A stretch of DNA of 64,000 bases from Halorientalis sp. IM1011 (lineage in GTDB: Archaea; Halobacteriota; Halobacteria; Halobacteriales; Haloarculaceae). A program made the translations under genes and the position numbers. Location of the stretch: assembly GCF_001989615.1 (NCBI RefSeq), contig NZ_CP019067.1:2852001-2916000 (forward strand). Reading direction: 5' to 3'. Positions 42,935-51,269 of the stretch are shown here, piece after piece. The notes below the pieces were generated by a model. The model ran no database searches. It had not been told where the DNA came from and saw only the letters and a program-made list of their open reading frames with translations. Every line of letters begins with the position of its first letter. The first letter of the stretch is position 1.

Positions 42935-43168
42935 TCAACTACTCACCTCTGGGTCGTCACTTGTGGTTGGCAAGCACCACATACTCGATCCGATGGCCGT
43001 CTGGCACTTAGGCCGTGCAGGGGCGTTTCCGGAACTTCCAGAAAACCCCGCTTTCTTGCTATTCTGCCGTGAGAGACTTGCTCCCGTTCGCTTCTCGATT
43101 TCCGGAAAGCGTTCCGGAAGTCCCCGACTGGGACCTGTCTTTTGCCGTGAGGGGTGCGCATCTATCAT
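42935..43168 (-). CDS. Possible first gene of the integrase operon
   Basis: A 77-aa frame (MIDAHPSRQKTGPSRGLPER ... DDPEVSS) ends one base before the zinc-ribbon ATG, the spacing expected of an operon. Its composition is basic and Ser-rich, unlike most proteins here, and nothing is recognised in it. Another overlapping frame exists (42943-43161). Kept because integrase operons of related viruses have three genes, but it may be untranslated leader. Confidence 0.3.
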   Translation of the reverse strand: MIDAHPSRQKTGPSRGLPERFPEIEKRTGASLSRQNSKKAGFSGSSGNAPARPKCQTAIGSSMWCLPTTSDDPEVSS

Positions 43169-43266
43169 GTCGTCACCTCAGAACGACACCCTCGGGCCGG
43201 GACCGGCCCGACAGACTCCTTTTCCGAAGTCGTCAGGTCGGTTGGCTGAGTGCATCGTTCCATATT

Positions 43267-43373
43267 GCTCAGACATACGCACCTTACTTATTTGTTTGCA
43301 CAATTTAGCTCAGTACCGAATACGATGACCCAGAGATACAGAGTGGTCGGTGGAATTAACACGTACTGCTCAG
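43267..43373. promoter_or_regulatory. Divergent promoter region with three GCTCAG words
   Basis: Between the leftward integrase operon and the rightward repressor, GCTCAG occurs at 43267, 43308 and 43368, each after T/C-rich bases. The repressor TATA-like AATTAACA (43356-43363) lies about 25 nt before its ATG. The AT-rich stretch 43285-43306 could serve the leftward promoter. These words are candidate repressor sites. Confidence 0.4.
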
Positions 43374-43383
43374 ATTTGCGGGT

Positions 43384-43680
43384 ATGCGCCCGCGTGTCGA
43401 AGGAATGAACGAAGTCGACGATGCCGTCTTAGAGTTCTTTGCTGCTCAGGAAGACGGCGTAGCTCTGCCTCCGACTGTGGTCTGGTACAACCTCCACGAC
43501 CGCCTCGAAGTTATAGACAAAAGTCGCGATACAGTTGCCCGTCGAATGCGAAAACTGACCGACAGGGGCCTTCTATCGAAGGTTTCGGAAGAGCGCGGGT
43601 ACTATCAAATGACTACCAAGGGGCGTGACTACCTCGCAGGCGATCTCAAAGCGGACGACCTACGAATTGATGATAAATAG
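43384..43680 (+). CDS. PhiH1-like repressor of the provirus
   Basis: 98 aa: MRPRVEGMNEVDDAVLEFFA, then LPPTVVWYNL, KSRDTVARRMRKLTDRGLLSKVSEERGYYQMTTKGRDYLAGDL. It is a winged helix with recognition helix DTVARRMRKL and a wing YYQMT, closely patterned on the host gene at 8356. Divergent from the integrase operon, so it is the likely lysogeny switch. The first ATG is chosen because the homologue shares this leader; ATG 43405 is an alternative. Confidence 0.85.
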   Translation: MRPRVEGMNEVDDAVLEFFAAQEDGVALPPTVVWYNLHDRLEVIDKSRDTVARRMRKLTDRGLLSKVSEERGYYQMTTKGRDYLAGDLKADDLRIDDK

Positions 43681-43734
43681 TTGCCCCCCTGTAGTGAGGA
43701 GAAGATATTTTTGAATAGCCGACAATGACGGATT

Positions 43735-44799
43735 ATGTTTGCTGACGATGAGTTATCAGAGAGACTATCGGAGTTTTTAGAGGGTTTTCAAGAACAATTA
43801 CGACTTGAATGGCGTCTTTTTCGGAAACAGTCATTCAATGCAAATACCAAGGGCGCAGCGTTAGAGGAGGCATTTTCGGGATTTCTCACAAAATATTTTG
43901 ATGGGATATATGACATACAGACCAGAACTGCAGTGATTGACGATTTATTCTACTGTGTCGATGTTTTTGATAATCCGCAACAGAATGAGATAGACGTACT
44001 TGCAATGTTTAAAAATTCTAAACCCAGTATTCTATTTGAGGCGGGTGAAATGAGTTGGGTACCTCTTTCCGGAGTAGCCTTCGTTTGTGAAATCAAAAGC
44101 AACCTCACGGTCCAGAACCTGGAATCTGATCTTGAGAAGCTTGAGAAGATTAAGCAATTAGAGGATAAGACTTCGTTCAATCATATCCCGATGACGTTCT
44201 CCGGTCAGGGGGAGGTGGTGGACCGGACGGCGAGATGTCTTGTATATGATGAAAAGAAGTCTGTAGACATGGACCGTATCACCTCCATCTTATCAGAGAA
44301 TACCGAATTATGGGATCTATTTCTTATTGTTGAAAGTAATGAATTTATATCAAGTCCGAATCTTCCATCTGGAACCTGGGCCTCAGAATATGAGGAAACA
44401 GTTGAAGCCATGGGTCTGACAGAAGAGGAAAAGAATGAATTCCTGAAATGGAAAGACTTGATTCAGGGCCGTGAGAACATATCCAATGATTTATTAATCC
44501 AAGATGACGGATTGTTTTTGTTTTTGTATTATTTGTCAATTTCAATTCCATTTGTTCCGGCCGTCGACACAACAAAGCCACTTCAAATGTTGGTTGGTTA
44601 TCGGGCAACCGAGAAACTTGAAGACCAATTTTTGATCGAATTTGCCCGAGAGATTGGAAGGCGGAGTGAGATTGAAAACCCTGATATTGACGATATCGAG
44701 CAACTGATTTCAGATGGAGATTACGATGCGAATGAGGTGCTGAATGGGGTTAAACCGGCATTCCTTGATAGACTGGAATCAGAAGATGTAGACATATGA
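43735..44799 (+). CDS. AT-rich cargo protein with PD-(D/E)XK-like core (DUF6602-like), possible defence function
   Basis: 354 aa. The segment NEIDVLAMFKNSKPSILFEAGEMSWVPLSGVAFVCEIKSNLT has Asp87 on one strand and E119-x-K121 on the next, with Glu44 in a preceding helix. This is the nuclease-type core seen in DUF6602-like proteins. A hydrophobic segment (LFLFLYYLSISIPFVPA, about 262-278) is buried or membrane-linked. GC content is markedly lower than in its neighbours, a sign of recent transfer. It stands as cargo between the repressor and the virion genes. Anti-virus or superinfection-exclusion activity is inference. Confidence 0.7.
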   Translation: MFADDELSERLSEFLEGFQEQLRLEWRLFRKQSFNANTKGAALEEAFSGFLTKYFDGIYDIQTRTAVIDDLFYCVDVFDNPQQNEIDVLAMFKNSKPSILFEAGEMSWVPLSGVAFVCEIKSNLTVQNLESDLEKLEKIKQLEDKTSFNHIPMTFSGQGEVVDRTARCLVYDEKKSVDMDRITSILSENTELWDLFLIVESNEFISSPNLPSGTWASEYEETVEAMGLTEEEKNEFLKWKDLIQGRENISNDLLIQDDGLFLFLYYLSISIPFVPAVDTTKPLQMLVGYRATEKLEDQFLIEFAREIGRRSEIENPDIDDIEQLISDGDYDANEVLNGVKPAFLDRLESEDVDI

Positions 44800-44813
44800 A
44801 TCACCGTTTGAAA

Positions 44814-45068
44814 TCATTTATCAACAGTAACGTTTTCTTGATATTCAATCTCATATATACTCGGTATCGTCAGTGTTTGAGCAATAGATCGCTTCTGTTC
44901 CGGTGTTAAGTCCTCGCGGTTGAGGATTTTTATTATACGCTCATCCATTCTGCAAGCGAAATCTGCGGATTTTACTAAAGCTATAGTCTTGTTACATTCC
45001 CAGAACTCGGCGGCCTGCTCAATTGTCTCAGTTCGATGCGCGTGTTTCCCGTCCTCGCGGATTCGCAT
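44814..45068 (-). CDS. Small haloarchaeal accessory protein (DUF7692-like)
   Basis: 84 aa from ATG 45068 (a GTG 9 nt earlier is possible). MRIREDGKHAHRTETIEQAAEFWECNKTIALVKSADFACRM resembles short haloarchaeal proteins with an N-terminal strand and an E-T-I-x-x-A-A-x-F-W helix, usually found in mobile elements. The end ILNREDLTPEQKRSIAQTL is typical of that group. Probably a regulator; no catalytic site. AT-rich like the convergent cargo gene (14-bp gap). Confidence 0.6.
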   Translation of the reverse strand: MRIREDGKHAHRTETIEQAAEFWECNKTIALVKSADFACRMDERIIKILNREDLTPEQKRSIAQTLTIPSIYEIEYQENVTVDK

Positions 45069-45204
45069 ATCCACCACTCGTGAACACGACGGCGTAAAAC
45101 ACAGTCAGAGTGGGTTACTGAAACCCATCTCACTCATAAATCCCAGCCGATTCTACCGGCCGACCGCCTCGATCTCTCCAAACTGTCGGTCAAGTCCGGT
45201 CGAG

Positions 45205-45237
45205 TATGCACACGGCCAGCGCCAGCTCGTGTGCATA
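45205..45237. repeat. Perfect 10-bp inverted repeat in the provirus
   Basis: TATGCACACG (45205-45214) and CGTGTGCATA (45228-45237) with a 13-base spacer. It is in the 293-bp space (45069-45361) that otherwise contains no convincing gene. It could be an operator for the gene at 45362 or a recombination/replication signal. Confidence 0.6.
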
Positions 45238-45361
45238 TCACAGATCATCGGAATCTCGATGCGCGACCCCCTGGGGTCGTGGCAAGGCTTCCGATACGGT
45301 TCCGGCTACGATTTCAGGACAAACTACAAGACAGAAAAGCGACACTCACAACTGTCGCAAT

Positions 45362-45907
45362 ATGGAAGCCGCCACTGAATCCCACACGGAAATCCTTCGC
45401 GATCATGTCCCAGATGGTGAACAGTTGCAGGAATACTACACAGGATCGAACAACAAAGGCACAACACGGACCATCGCCGTCACCGACCGCCGTCTCCTGA
45501 AAATAAACCAAGACGAGGACACAAATCAAGAAGAGATTGACATTCGGAGTACGCTTCTCACAGGTCCCAGTGTGACCGGGACTCGGTACCACCGAGAAGA
45601 AGAATCGCGAGCACCAATGCAGATTTTCGGCAGTATTTTGGCAGTTTTGGGCGGTATCATGACTTTCTTTGGCGTTCTCGGGATGGGGAACGGAGACGGT
45701 AGCGCTGGTGTGTTGGCAGTAGGAGGGCTCCTACTGCTCAGTGCCGGGATATATATTATATATGAAGCAGATGGCCGAACATCCGGTGATGTCGAAATAA
45801 CGGTTGAACGCTCTGGGGTGGAGAATGTGACCGTGGAACTACCACAGGGGCAGGTCGACGTACCTCAAGCCGTTTCACGAGTTGTAGCGTCCAGACACAG
45901 CGAGTAG
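45362..45907 (+). CDS. Membrane protein with YokE-like PH domain
   Basis: 181 aa from ATG 45362. Residues ~18-60 (LQEYYTGSNNKGTTRTIAVTDRRLLKI) match the bacterial PH-like/YokE pattern (x-x-T-D-R-R-L-L). Then come two membrane helices (about 88-108 and 115-135) and a second beta-rich tail (GDVEITVERSGVENVTVEL). The frame is open 156 bp upstream, but that part includes the inverted repeat. It precedes the virion block and may be cargo or an envelope-associated viral gene. Confidence 0.6.
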   Translation: MEAATESHTEILRDHVPDGEQLQEYYTGSNNKGTTRTIAVTDRRLLKINQDEDTNQEEIDIRSTLLTGPSVTGTRYHREEESRAPMQIFGSILAVLGGIMTFFGVLGMGNGDGSAGVLAVGGLLLLSAGIYIIYEADGRTSGDVEITVERSGVENVTVELPQGQVDVPQAVSRVVASRHSE

Positions 45908-45950
45908 AGTACATACACTGCACACCCTGTCTTTTACCGGATTACCTAGA

Positions 45951-45985
45951 CGTGCGACTGTCGTCTCACTGACGACAGTCGCACG
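45951..45985 (+). promoter_or_regulatory. Perfect 15-bp hairpin abutting the VP3-like start codon
   Basis: CGTGCGACTGTCGTC (45951-45965), loop TCACT, GACGACAGTCGCACG (45971-45985); the ATG begins at 45986. In RNA it would be a very stable hairpin ending exactly at the start codon. It could terminate transcription from the upstream gene, control translation of the virion operon, or serve as a nicking/replication site. Confidence 0.7.
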
Positions 45986-46375
45986 ATGCAAGGAAAATTC
46001 GACTTAGACGACGTGGTGGTCAGCCCGCTGTTCGTGCTGTCCTCCGCGATCGCGACCGGCCTGATCAGCTTCTCGCTGTTCGGGTTCGACTTCGCAAGTA
46101 CCGCCTTCCAATTCGCGAGTGAGAACTACAAGACGACCATCTCCTACGCGAGCATCATCTCGGTGCTGGCCCTGCTCGCCGCCTACGCGAGCAACCGCCG
46201 GGACCTCTCGCAGATGACAAACGTCGAGCGGTGGATCACCCTGGCGACGATCGGCCTCGTGCTGTTCCCGCCGTTCATGCCGCTGTTGGAAGGTATGCTA
46301 AGTAACCAGATCGCCGGCCTCGTGGCCGTGATCGTCCAGGCGGGCGGGTTCTACTCGCTCTCCTACGCGGGGTGA
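45986..46375 (+). CDS. VP3-like small virion membrane protein
   Basis: 129 aa with four hydrophobic helices: about residues 10-32 (PLFVLSSAIATGLISFSLFGF), 48-66, 82-100 and 106-128. A small multi-TM protein directly before the spike gene is the constant first member of the pleolipovirus structural block, where VP3 lines the inside of the membrane vesicle. The stop overlaps the codons before the spike ATG. Confidence 0.75.
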   Translation: MQGKFDLDDVVVSPLFVLSSAIATGLISFSLFGFDFASTAFQFASENYKTTISYASIISVLALLAAYASNRRDLSQMTNVERWITLATIGLVLFPPFMPLLEGMLSNQIAGLVAVIVQAGGFYSLSYAG

Positions 46376-46377
46376 CC

Positions 46378-47907
46378 ATGCGGGAACTCACCCAGCGAGT
46401 CCTCGCCGGGCTGCTCGCGATCGCCCTCGTCTCGTCGGCGGTCGCGCCGGTCGGGACCGCGGCAGCAGCAAACGGCGATGACTGCGAACCTATCAAAGCA
46501 GGTATGGAGAATAACATCGGGCCAATGCCGAACTACTACGCAATGGCTGGCGAAGTTGTCTCTTGCCTAACTGATAGTAGTAGTGTTGATCAGGACAAAA
46601 TCAACGAAAACCAAGCACACCAGACCCACGCAGACCTGTTCACGGGGTACAAGGGTGCTACCGCGCAGCATGAGACGCTAAACACCACCTTCCAGAACCT
46701 CGGGAGTGGGCTAAAGACCGTTCGGCGAATCGAAGGCAAAAACGCTTTCATCCGGTCTCTGAACACGTCTCAAAGCAAGGCAGAGTCCATAACGACGGCA
46801 AAGCGTGCAGTCAAAGACAACTACTCTGCCTCTCAAGTGCAGTTAGCAAGATCCTTCGAGTCTCGCGCCCGTCACTTGGAGGACATAGCCTCTAAGGCCG
46901 ATTCTGAGCAAAATCTGTCTTCGGAGGACATTATCAGGTTCGACACCACACAGGGAGATCCCGGTGGTGTCGCGGTCGTCAACGTGCAGGACACGACCGT
47001 CACCCTCGTAAACGGGACCTCATACCAGACCGAGGAGATCGTCTTAGAGAACAGCGGAGGCGCGGGCCACACCTACGACGTAACCAACGAGGGGCAGGGT
47101 TCGGTCAGCGGCGGACCTCTGCAATCTGTGGACGTGGTTCCCCCGGATCAATTGGACTCTGAGACCCGCTTAGAGTCGTTCACTGGCACCTACAGCAGTG
47201 AATGGTCTGAGCTAGAGTCACAGGCGAATACCGTCGCTTCGAATGTCGGGGATTTCGCCAATAGAACCTATGATGCGTGGTCTGCTGGCGTAATAGATCG
47301 CTCGGACTTGGTGGACCCGTATCTCGGGGCTCGGAACTACGAACCGGACGCCGCGGACGGGTCAACGTGGACCCTTCGCAGCCTCACGTCTCTCGGAATC
47401 TCCCCCCCAGAGGACCTAAACAATATCCGCGCCATGCAGATCCGCGACGGGCGAACCGGGACGGTCCATAACGGGACTCTGATGAGTGACGCGATTCCCG
47501 GAGACGGCTTTGTTGTGGGGCAGACCTACAACTCATCGAAGATAGCCGGCCCTCAGTATGTCGTAACTGAGTCTGGAGATACTGTACCCCTCAAGAACGA
47601 GTTTACGCTGGTCTCTGCGGACGGATTCGAGGGGGCAAACTACTCTGACGGGGATACCGTGAAATACACGAATCCCACGAGTACGAGGACAACCAACCTC
47701 TCCGAGTTCGCTGCACTGTCGGACAAATATCAGAACCTGACGGTTCGGCTTGAGGCCCGTGAGAGGAAATTAGAAAACAAGTCTGCTGGCGGAACTGGCG
47801 GACTGTTCGACTTCGACGGCCTCGGGGCCTCGCTCCCGTTCGGTGGCGCTGGTGTCGTCGTCGCGATCGGCGCGATCGTCACCCTCGGACTCGTCACCCG
47901 GAACTGA
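46378..47907 (+). CDS. VP4-like pleolipovirus spike protein
   Basis: 509 aa from ATG 46378. A signal peptide (MRELTQRVLAGLLAIALVSS, cleavage near ATAAAAN) is followed by a large external domain rich in Ser/Thr/Asn. A predicted coiled coil lies near the end (YQNLTVRLEARERKLEN), then a C-terminal membrane helix (FGGAGVVVAIGAIVTLGLV). This is the layout of pleolipovirus VP4 spikes that mediate attachment and fusion. Third-position GC is lower in the middle part (46500-47700), as expected for a fast-evolving surface gene. Confidence 0.8.
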   Translation: MRELTQRVLAGLLAIALVSSAVAPVGTAAAANGDDCEPIKAGMENNIGPMPNYYAMAGEVVSCLTDSSSVDQDKINENQAHQTHADLFTGYKGATAQHETLNTTFQNLGSGLKTVRRIEGKNAFIRSLNTSQSKAESITTAKRAVKDNYSASQVQLARSFESRARHLEDIASKADSEQNLSSEDIIRFDTTQGDPGGVAVVNVQDTTVTLVNGTSYQTEEIVLENSGGAGHTYDVTNEGQGSVSGGPLQSVDVVPPDQLDSETRLESFTGTYSSEWSELESQANTVASNVGDFANRTYDAWSAGVIDRSDLVDPYLGARNYEPDAADGSTWTLRSLTSLGISPPEDLNNIRAMQIRDGRTGTVHNGTLMSDAIPGDGFVVGQTYNSSKIAGPQYVVTESGDTVPLKNEFTLVSADGFEGANYSDGDTVKYTNPTSTRTTNLSEFAALSDKYQNLTVRLEARERKLENKSAGGTGGLFDFDGLGASLPFGGAGVVVAIGAIVTLGLVTRN

Positions 47908-47928
47908 CGAAACTACGCTTTTCAGACC

Positions 47929-48507
47929 ATGAATCTACCAATCCGATACACTCGGCTGCTGGCCGTCGGCTGTAGCGTTCTCCTCGTCGGAATCACCGTC
48001 GCGTTCCTGGCGATCGGGACCGGCGCGGCCACTGCACAGACTACTAACCAGACCAACCAGACTGGCGGCGAAGTCGTCACCGACGGGCTGACGCTCGTCA
48101 ACACAAGCTACGAACCTGTGGAAGACGGTGGGAACGGCACCCTCTCGCTCACCTTCCGGGCGGACGGCCCGCAAGCAGTCACACTCTACGACGCGGGCGC
48201 GTTCCGTCAGGGCGGCCAGCTCCCCTCGAAGACGAAAGTCATCGAAGGCACCGTCACCGTCGAGATGCCCGTCACCCGGCAAGGCAATTTCGTTGGGGTG
48301 ACCGTCGTTACCGGGAACACCCGCTACGCCGTCCCCCACCGGATCGCTGGCGAGTCCGGCGACAGTCACCTGTTTCGTGGCCGGCCGACGTGGCAGGACA
48401 CCCAGATCGCCGGCCTCTCCGGCTTCGCAGGCGGTCTGCTGGTCATCTCTGGCGTCGCGTATCGTCGCGTCACCAAAGACGAAGGGGAGGTGACTCGCGT
48501 CCTATGA
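47929..48507 (+). CDS. ORF6-like virion-block protein
   Basis: 192 aa: signal-like N-terminal helix (LLAVGCSVLLVGITVAFLAI), Thr/Asn-rich linker (TTNQTNQT), a beta-rich external domain (LTLVNTSYEPVEDGGNGTLSLTF), and a C-terminal helix (AGLSGFAGGLLVISGVAY). It corresponds in size, topology and position to the conserved ORF6 of pleolipoviruses, whose exact role is unknown. The stop overlaps the next ATG. Confidence 0.7.
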   Translation: MNLPIRYTRLLAVGCSVLLVGITVAFLAIGTGAATAQTTNQTNQTGGEVVTDGLTLVNTSYEPVEDGGNGTLSLTFRADGPQAVTLYDAGAFRQGGQLPSKTKVIEGTVTVEMPVTRQGNFVGVTVVTGNTRYAVPHRIAGESGDSHLFRGRPTWQDTQIAGLSGFAGGLLVISGVAYRRVTKDEGEVTRVL

Positions 48508-49289
48508 ACCGACGCGAAGCCGCCGTCGAACTGCTGACCGCGTATCGGTGGTGGATCGGTAGCGCGACCGTCGTCACCGTCGGGCTGGCCCTGTGGTTCG
48601 GCCTACCCGAGCCGCCGGAGATCCCGCGCGAGCCGCGTCTGTTTGCTGTGGGCGCGCTCGCGGCAATCGCACTCGGCTACGCGCCCGCCATGCGCATTGT
48701 CGACTGGTTGTATTCCCCCGGCGGGACGTATCTGGTCGATATCGACGCCCGGGACAACGGCTTCGCGGTGTTTCGCTTGAGTCCTGAGAAGTGGGAGAAG
48801 CTGACCGTCGAGAGTGGCGAACTCTACCGGCTCAAGACCAGCGCGGATGCCTACGCCTGTCGGCAGTACTGGCCCGACTACGACGTGTGCATCGGCACCT
48901 GGCGCGGCTCGGCGTCGGACCTGGAACTCCTCGAACAACGCGAACGCATCGACGAGATCCGGACCACGCTCGAACAGCAGGCTCAGGAAGGACTCTCCAT
49001 CCGAACGCGCATGGGCAGTATCGTGCGCACGGCCGTCCGCGGCATCGTCAACGATCTCGTGAGTCAGTACGAGGGCACTGCCGTCCACAAGGGCGAACGC
49101 ATCGAGGAAGCCGTCCAAGACGCGCTTGACGACCACGACATTCAGGACCTCGAAGAACGGGAGCGAGACGAGCAACGCCAGACCGAACACCAAGACGGTG
49201 AGGAGTTCGGCCCCGACCCCAAACCCGGCGAGACGCCAGGGACGGGCCAGCAACCCGCCGCGACGGACGGAGGTGAGGTAGATGAGTAA
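48504..49289 (+). CDS. ORF7-like virion-block membrane protein
   Basis: 261 aa from ATG 48504. Two membrane helices at about 17-37 and 44-64 are followed by a cytoplasmic domain with VDIDARDNGFAVFRLSPEKWEKL and a strongly charged helical C-terminal half (LELLEQRERIDEIRTTLEQQAQEG ...) ending in an acidic, disordered tail. It matches the position and shape of the pleolipovirus ORF7. It overlaps both neighbours by 4-8 bp. Confidence 0.7.
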   Translation: MNRREAAVELLTAYRWWIGSATVVTVGLALWFGLPEPPEIPREPRLFAVGALAAIALGYAPAMRIVDWLYSPGGTYLVDIDARDNGFAVFRLSPEKWEKLTVESGELYRLKTSADAYACRQYWPDYDVCIGTWRGSASDLELLEQRERIDEIRTTLEQQAQEGLSIRTRMGSIVRTAVRGIVNDLVSQYEGTAVHKGERIEEAVQDALDDHDIQDLEERERDEQRQTEHQDGEEFGPDPKPGETPGTGQQPAATDGGEVDE

Positions 49290-50403
49290 GGAAGCCTCCG
49301 AGCAGGTTACCTACTCGGCCGCGCAACTCCGCAAGCGCGTGACCGAGGGCGCGGTCGAAGAATCGCACCCGCACGCGGGCATGGCCCCGGACGCCGATCC
49401 GCGCGAGCTTCTGAACACGCTCGCGACCGCGTTCGACCCGAACGCGCACCCAGGACTCGATTCGGTCGAAGACTCCGAACTCTACCAGACGATCCTCCGG
49501 AACGAAGCCACCGACGCACTCACTGACGCCGTAGAAGCCGGCAACGTCAGTCAGATGCAGTACGCCGTCGGCATGGTCAACCACGAGAAAGATGCTGAGA
49601 GCGGGAGCTACCGCCGCTGGTTGCACTCCACGCTCCTCTCGGAGGCTTCGGTGCTGTTCGTCACTGGCGGAATGGGGTCGGGCAAGACCGATTGGGGTCT
49701 CTCCGGCGCTGACGAGTGGCACATGGTCACCCGCGGCCGGATCGTGACGAACGTGGAGAGCGCCGCCAAGAAGAACGAACACGTCGAGTTTGCCAGTAGT
49801 TACGAGGAAGTCGAGACGCTGTTCAAGGAGTCGACCGACGACTTCTACCTGCTGATCGACGAGACCGGCCAGGGTCTCACTGGCGTCGGGAGCGACCAAC
49901 AGAAAGCGAACGCGCTCGCGAGGCTGCTCAAGCTCGTGCGCAAAGGGAACGCACCCGCGGGCACGAAACGGTGCATCTGCTTTATCGGCCAGACCGTCAC
50001 CGACCTCTCGCGAGATCTCCGGCGACTCGTCGCGCAGACCGGTGCGTTCGTTCACAAGCCCGGAAAGAAGCGCCTCGAAGTCTACGGGGACGAACTCGTC
50101 GACGCAACCGAGATTCAGAAGGCCAAACCGAAAACGACCTTCAATGGCATCAAGAAGAGCCGCCTCCGCTTCTCGACGACCGAAGAACCCGTCTTCGACA
50201 TGAGCGGGGCCGTCAGCGACGGTGAGAGCACCGAGAGCCCGGAGGACGTGCGGAAAGACGAGAAGGTCCGCCAGGCCCAACGGCTTCGAGACAAGGGCAT
50301 GAGCGGGACGGAGGTGGCTGATATCGTCGGAATGTCCAAGACCTGGGTCTACAACAACACCGACGACCCCGCGGAATCAGACTCGGAATCTGACCCAGCG
50401 TGA
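49282..50403 (+). CDS. VP8-like P-loop NTPase with C-terminal helix-turn-helix
   Basis: 373 aa. Walker A GGMGSGKT at 129-136, Walker B FYLLIDE at about 188-194, and a sensor-like Q-T segment near 235. The last part carries an HTH (RLRDKGMSGTEVADIVGMSKTWVYNN, about 333-358). VP8-type ATPases close the structural block in pleolipoviruses and may help in packaging or budding. An added DNA-binding end would suit DNA handling. The stop is followed by an AT-rich region at 50404-50633. Confidence 0.8.
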   Translation: MSKEASEQVTYSAAQLRKRVTEGAVEESHPHAGMAPDADPRELLNTLATAFDPNAHPGLDSVEDSELYQTILRNEATDALTDAVEAGNVSQMQYAVGMVNHEKDAESGSYRRWLHSTLLSEASVLFVTGGMGSGKTDWGLSGADEWHMVTRGRIVTNVESAAKKNEHVEFASSYEEVETLFKESTDDFYLLIDETGQGLTGVGSDQQKANALARLLKLVRKGNAPAGTKRCICFIGQTVTDLSRDLRRLVAQTGAFVHKPGKKRLEVYGDELVDATEIQKAKPKTTFNGIKKSRLRFSTTEEPVFDMSGAVSDGESTESPEDVRKDEKVRQAQRLRDKGMSGTEVADIVGMSKTWVYNNTDDPAESDSESDPA

Positions 50404-50633
50404 ATCACCAGCCGGCGGCGCGTTTCTTCCGATTCCATTTCCGCCAGGCGAGTATATCTCTATAATATATGCGCGTATATGCGCGATTCTCCGGAACCCG
50501 GGGGCGGTAAATCCGCGGTCCAGGGGTCATTTCAAGATCGCTATCTGGACTTGAGTAATATAACACCGATCTTATCGAGCTTAAACACGAAGAGAATACT
50601 ATTTCTACCACATATAGTATAATAATACCAAAC
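50404..50633 (+). promoter_or_regulatory. AT-rich promoter region with repeated TATATGCGCG words
   Basis: 230 bp with no credible gene. ATATGCGCG occurs twice in tandem (about 50467-50485, within TATATGCGCGTATATGCGCG). A cluster of TATA-like words (CATATAGTATAATAATACC, about 50610-50628) sits just before the ATG at 50634, too close for a standard TATA box. The tandem word could be a protein-binding site. Confidence 0.4.
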
Positions 50634-51020
50634 ATGCTTTCTCGATTATTAGCGCGGATTGCGCCAACCGGCGAGATAGCTAATGAAGCGAAAAATGCTA
50701 TTGACTACTGGAGAGAGTACAAAGGAAAGAGGATTAGAATTGAAAGAGTGAAGGTGACTGATATTGGGTCTGGCAACATACAACAAAAAAGGAAGAATAT
50801 CCACGGAATAGAAGGGACGGTGGAGAAGGTGATGTCGCTTCCACCTGGATTTGTTTTAAAAGATGCTATCGAATTTACAGATGCAGAAGTGCTTGACGCG
50901 TTAATCGAGAGGACGGAAATTAGCCAGGAAGACATTGAACAGGCAGAAGGAGGCCATGATCGGATCTTTGTCTCGTTTTCAAGCGTTGAGAGAATCACAT
51001 TTGTGGAGGAGGGCGACTAA
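50634..51020 (+). CDS. AT-rich provirus protein of unknown function
   Basis: 128 aa: MLSRLLARIAPTGEIANEAK, then a basic/mixed domain (YKGKRIRIERVKVTDIGSGNIQ, GIEGTVEKVMSLPPGFVLKDAIEFTDAEVLDALI), which looks like a small beta barrel followed by a helix. It is Lys-rich and AT-rich, foreign to the host composition. A surface-binding beta barrel (such as an SH3- or OB-like fold) is possible, but no family is recognised. Confidence 0.6.
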   Translation: MLSRLLARIAPTGEIANEAKNAIDYWREYKGKRIRIERVKVTDIGSGNIQQKRKNIHGIEGTVEKVMSLPPGFVLKDAIEFTDAEVLDALIERTEISQEDIEQAEGGHDRIFVSFSSVERITFVEEGD

Positions 51021-51094
51021 TCTGAAATTTCGCGCGCCGCCTGCGGCGGAGCGGTGTGGTGTATTTTGATGAGGTGGTCTTAGCCACACCCTTA

Positions 51095-51153
51095 ACGGGG
51101 AACACGACCCCCCGGGTCGTGCTTCCCCGTCGGGTGGCCGGGCCAGCCCGGCC
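51095..51153. terminator. Two strong hairpins between the convergent provirus operons
   Basis: Hairpin 1 pairs ACGGGGAACACGACCC (51095-51110) with GGGTCGTG-C-TTCCCCGT (51114-51130), one bulged base. Hairpin 2 pairs GGCCGGGC with GCCCGGCC (51136-51153). The whole 249-bp gap (51021-51269) has no gene. They can stop both operons, but their length and the flanking GC repeats make them candidates for a replication signal too. Confidence 0.5.
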
Positions 51154-51269
51154 AGCGCGACCGCTCGCCGGTCTCGATCTCGACTGAGCCCAAGGCTATC
51201 CAGGGGTCAAAACCGACGAATCACGGGAAAATCAGGGGTGGGCGGGAGTGTTGCCACTCACCGCGGCGC

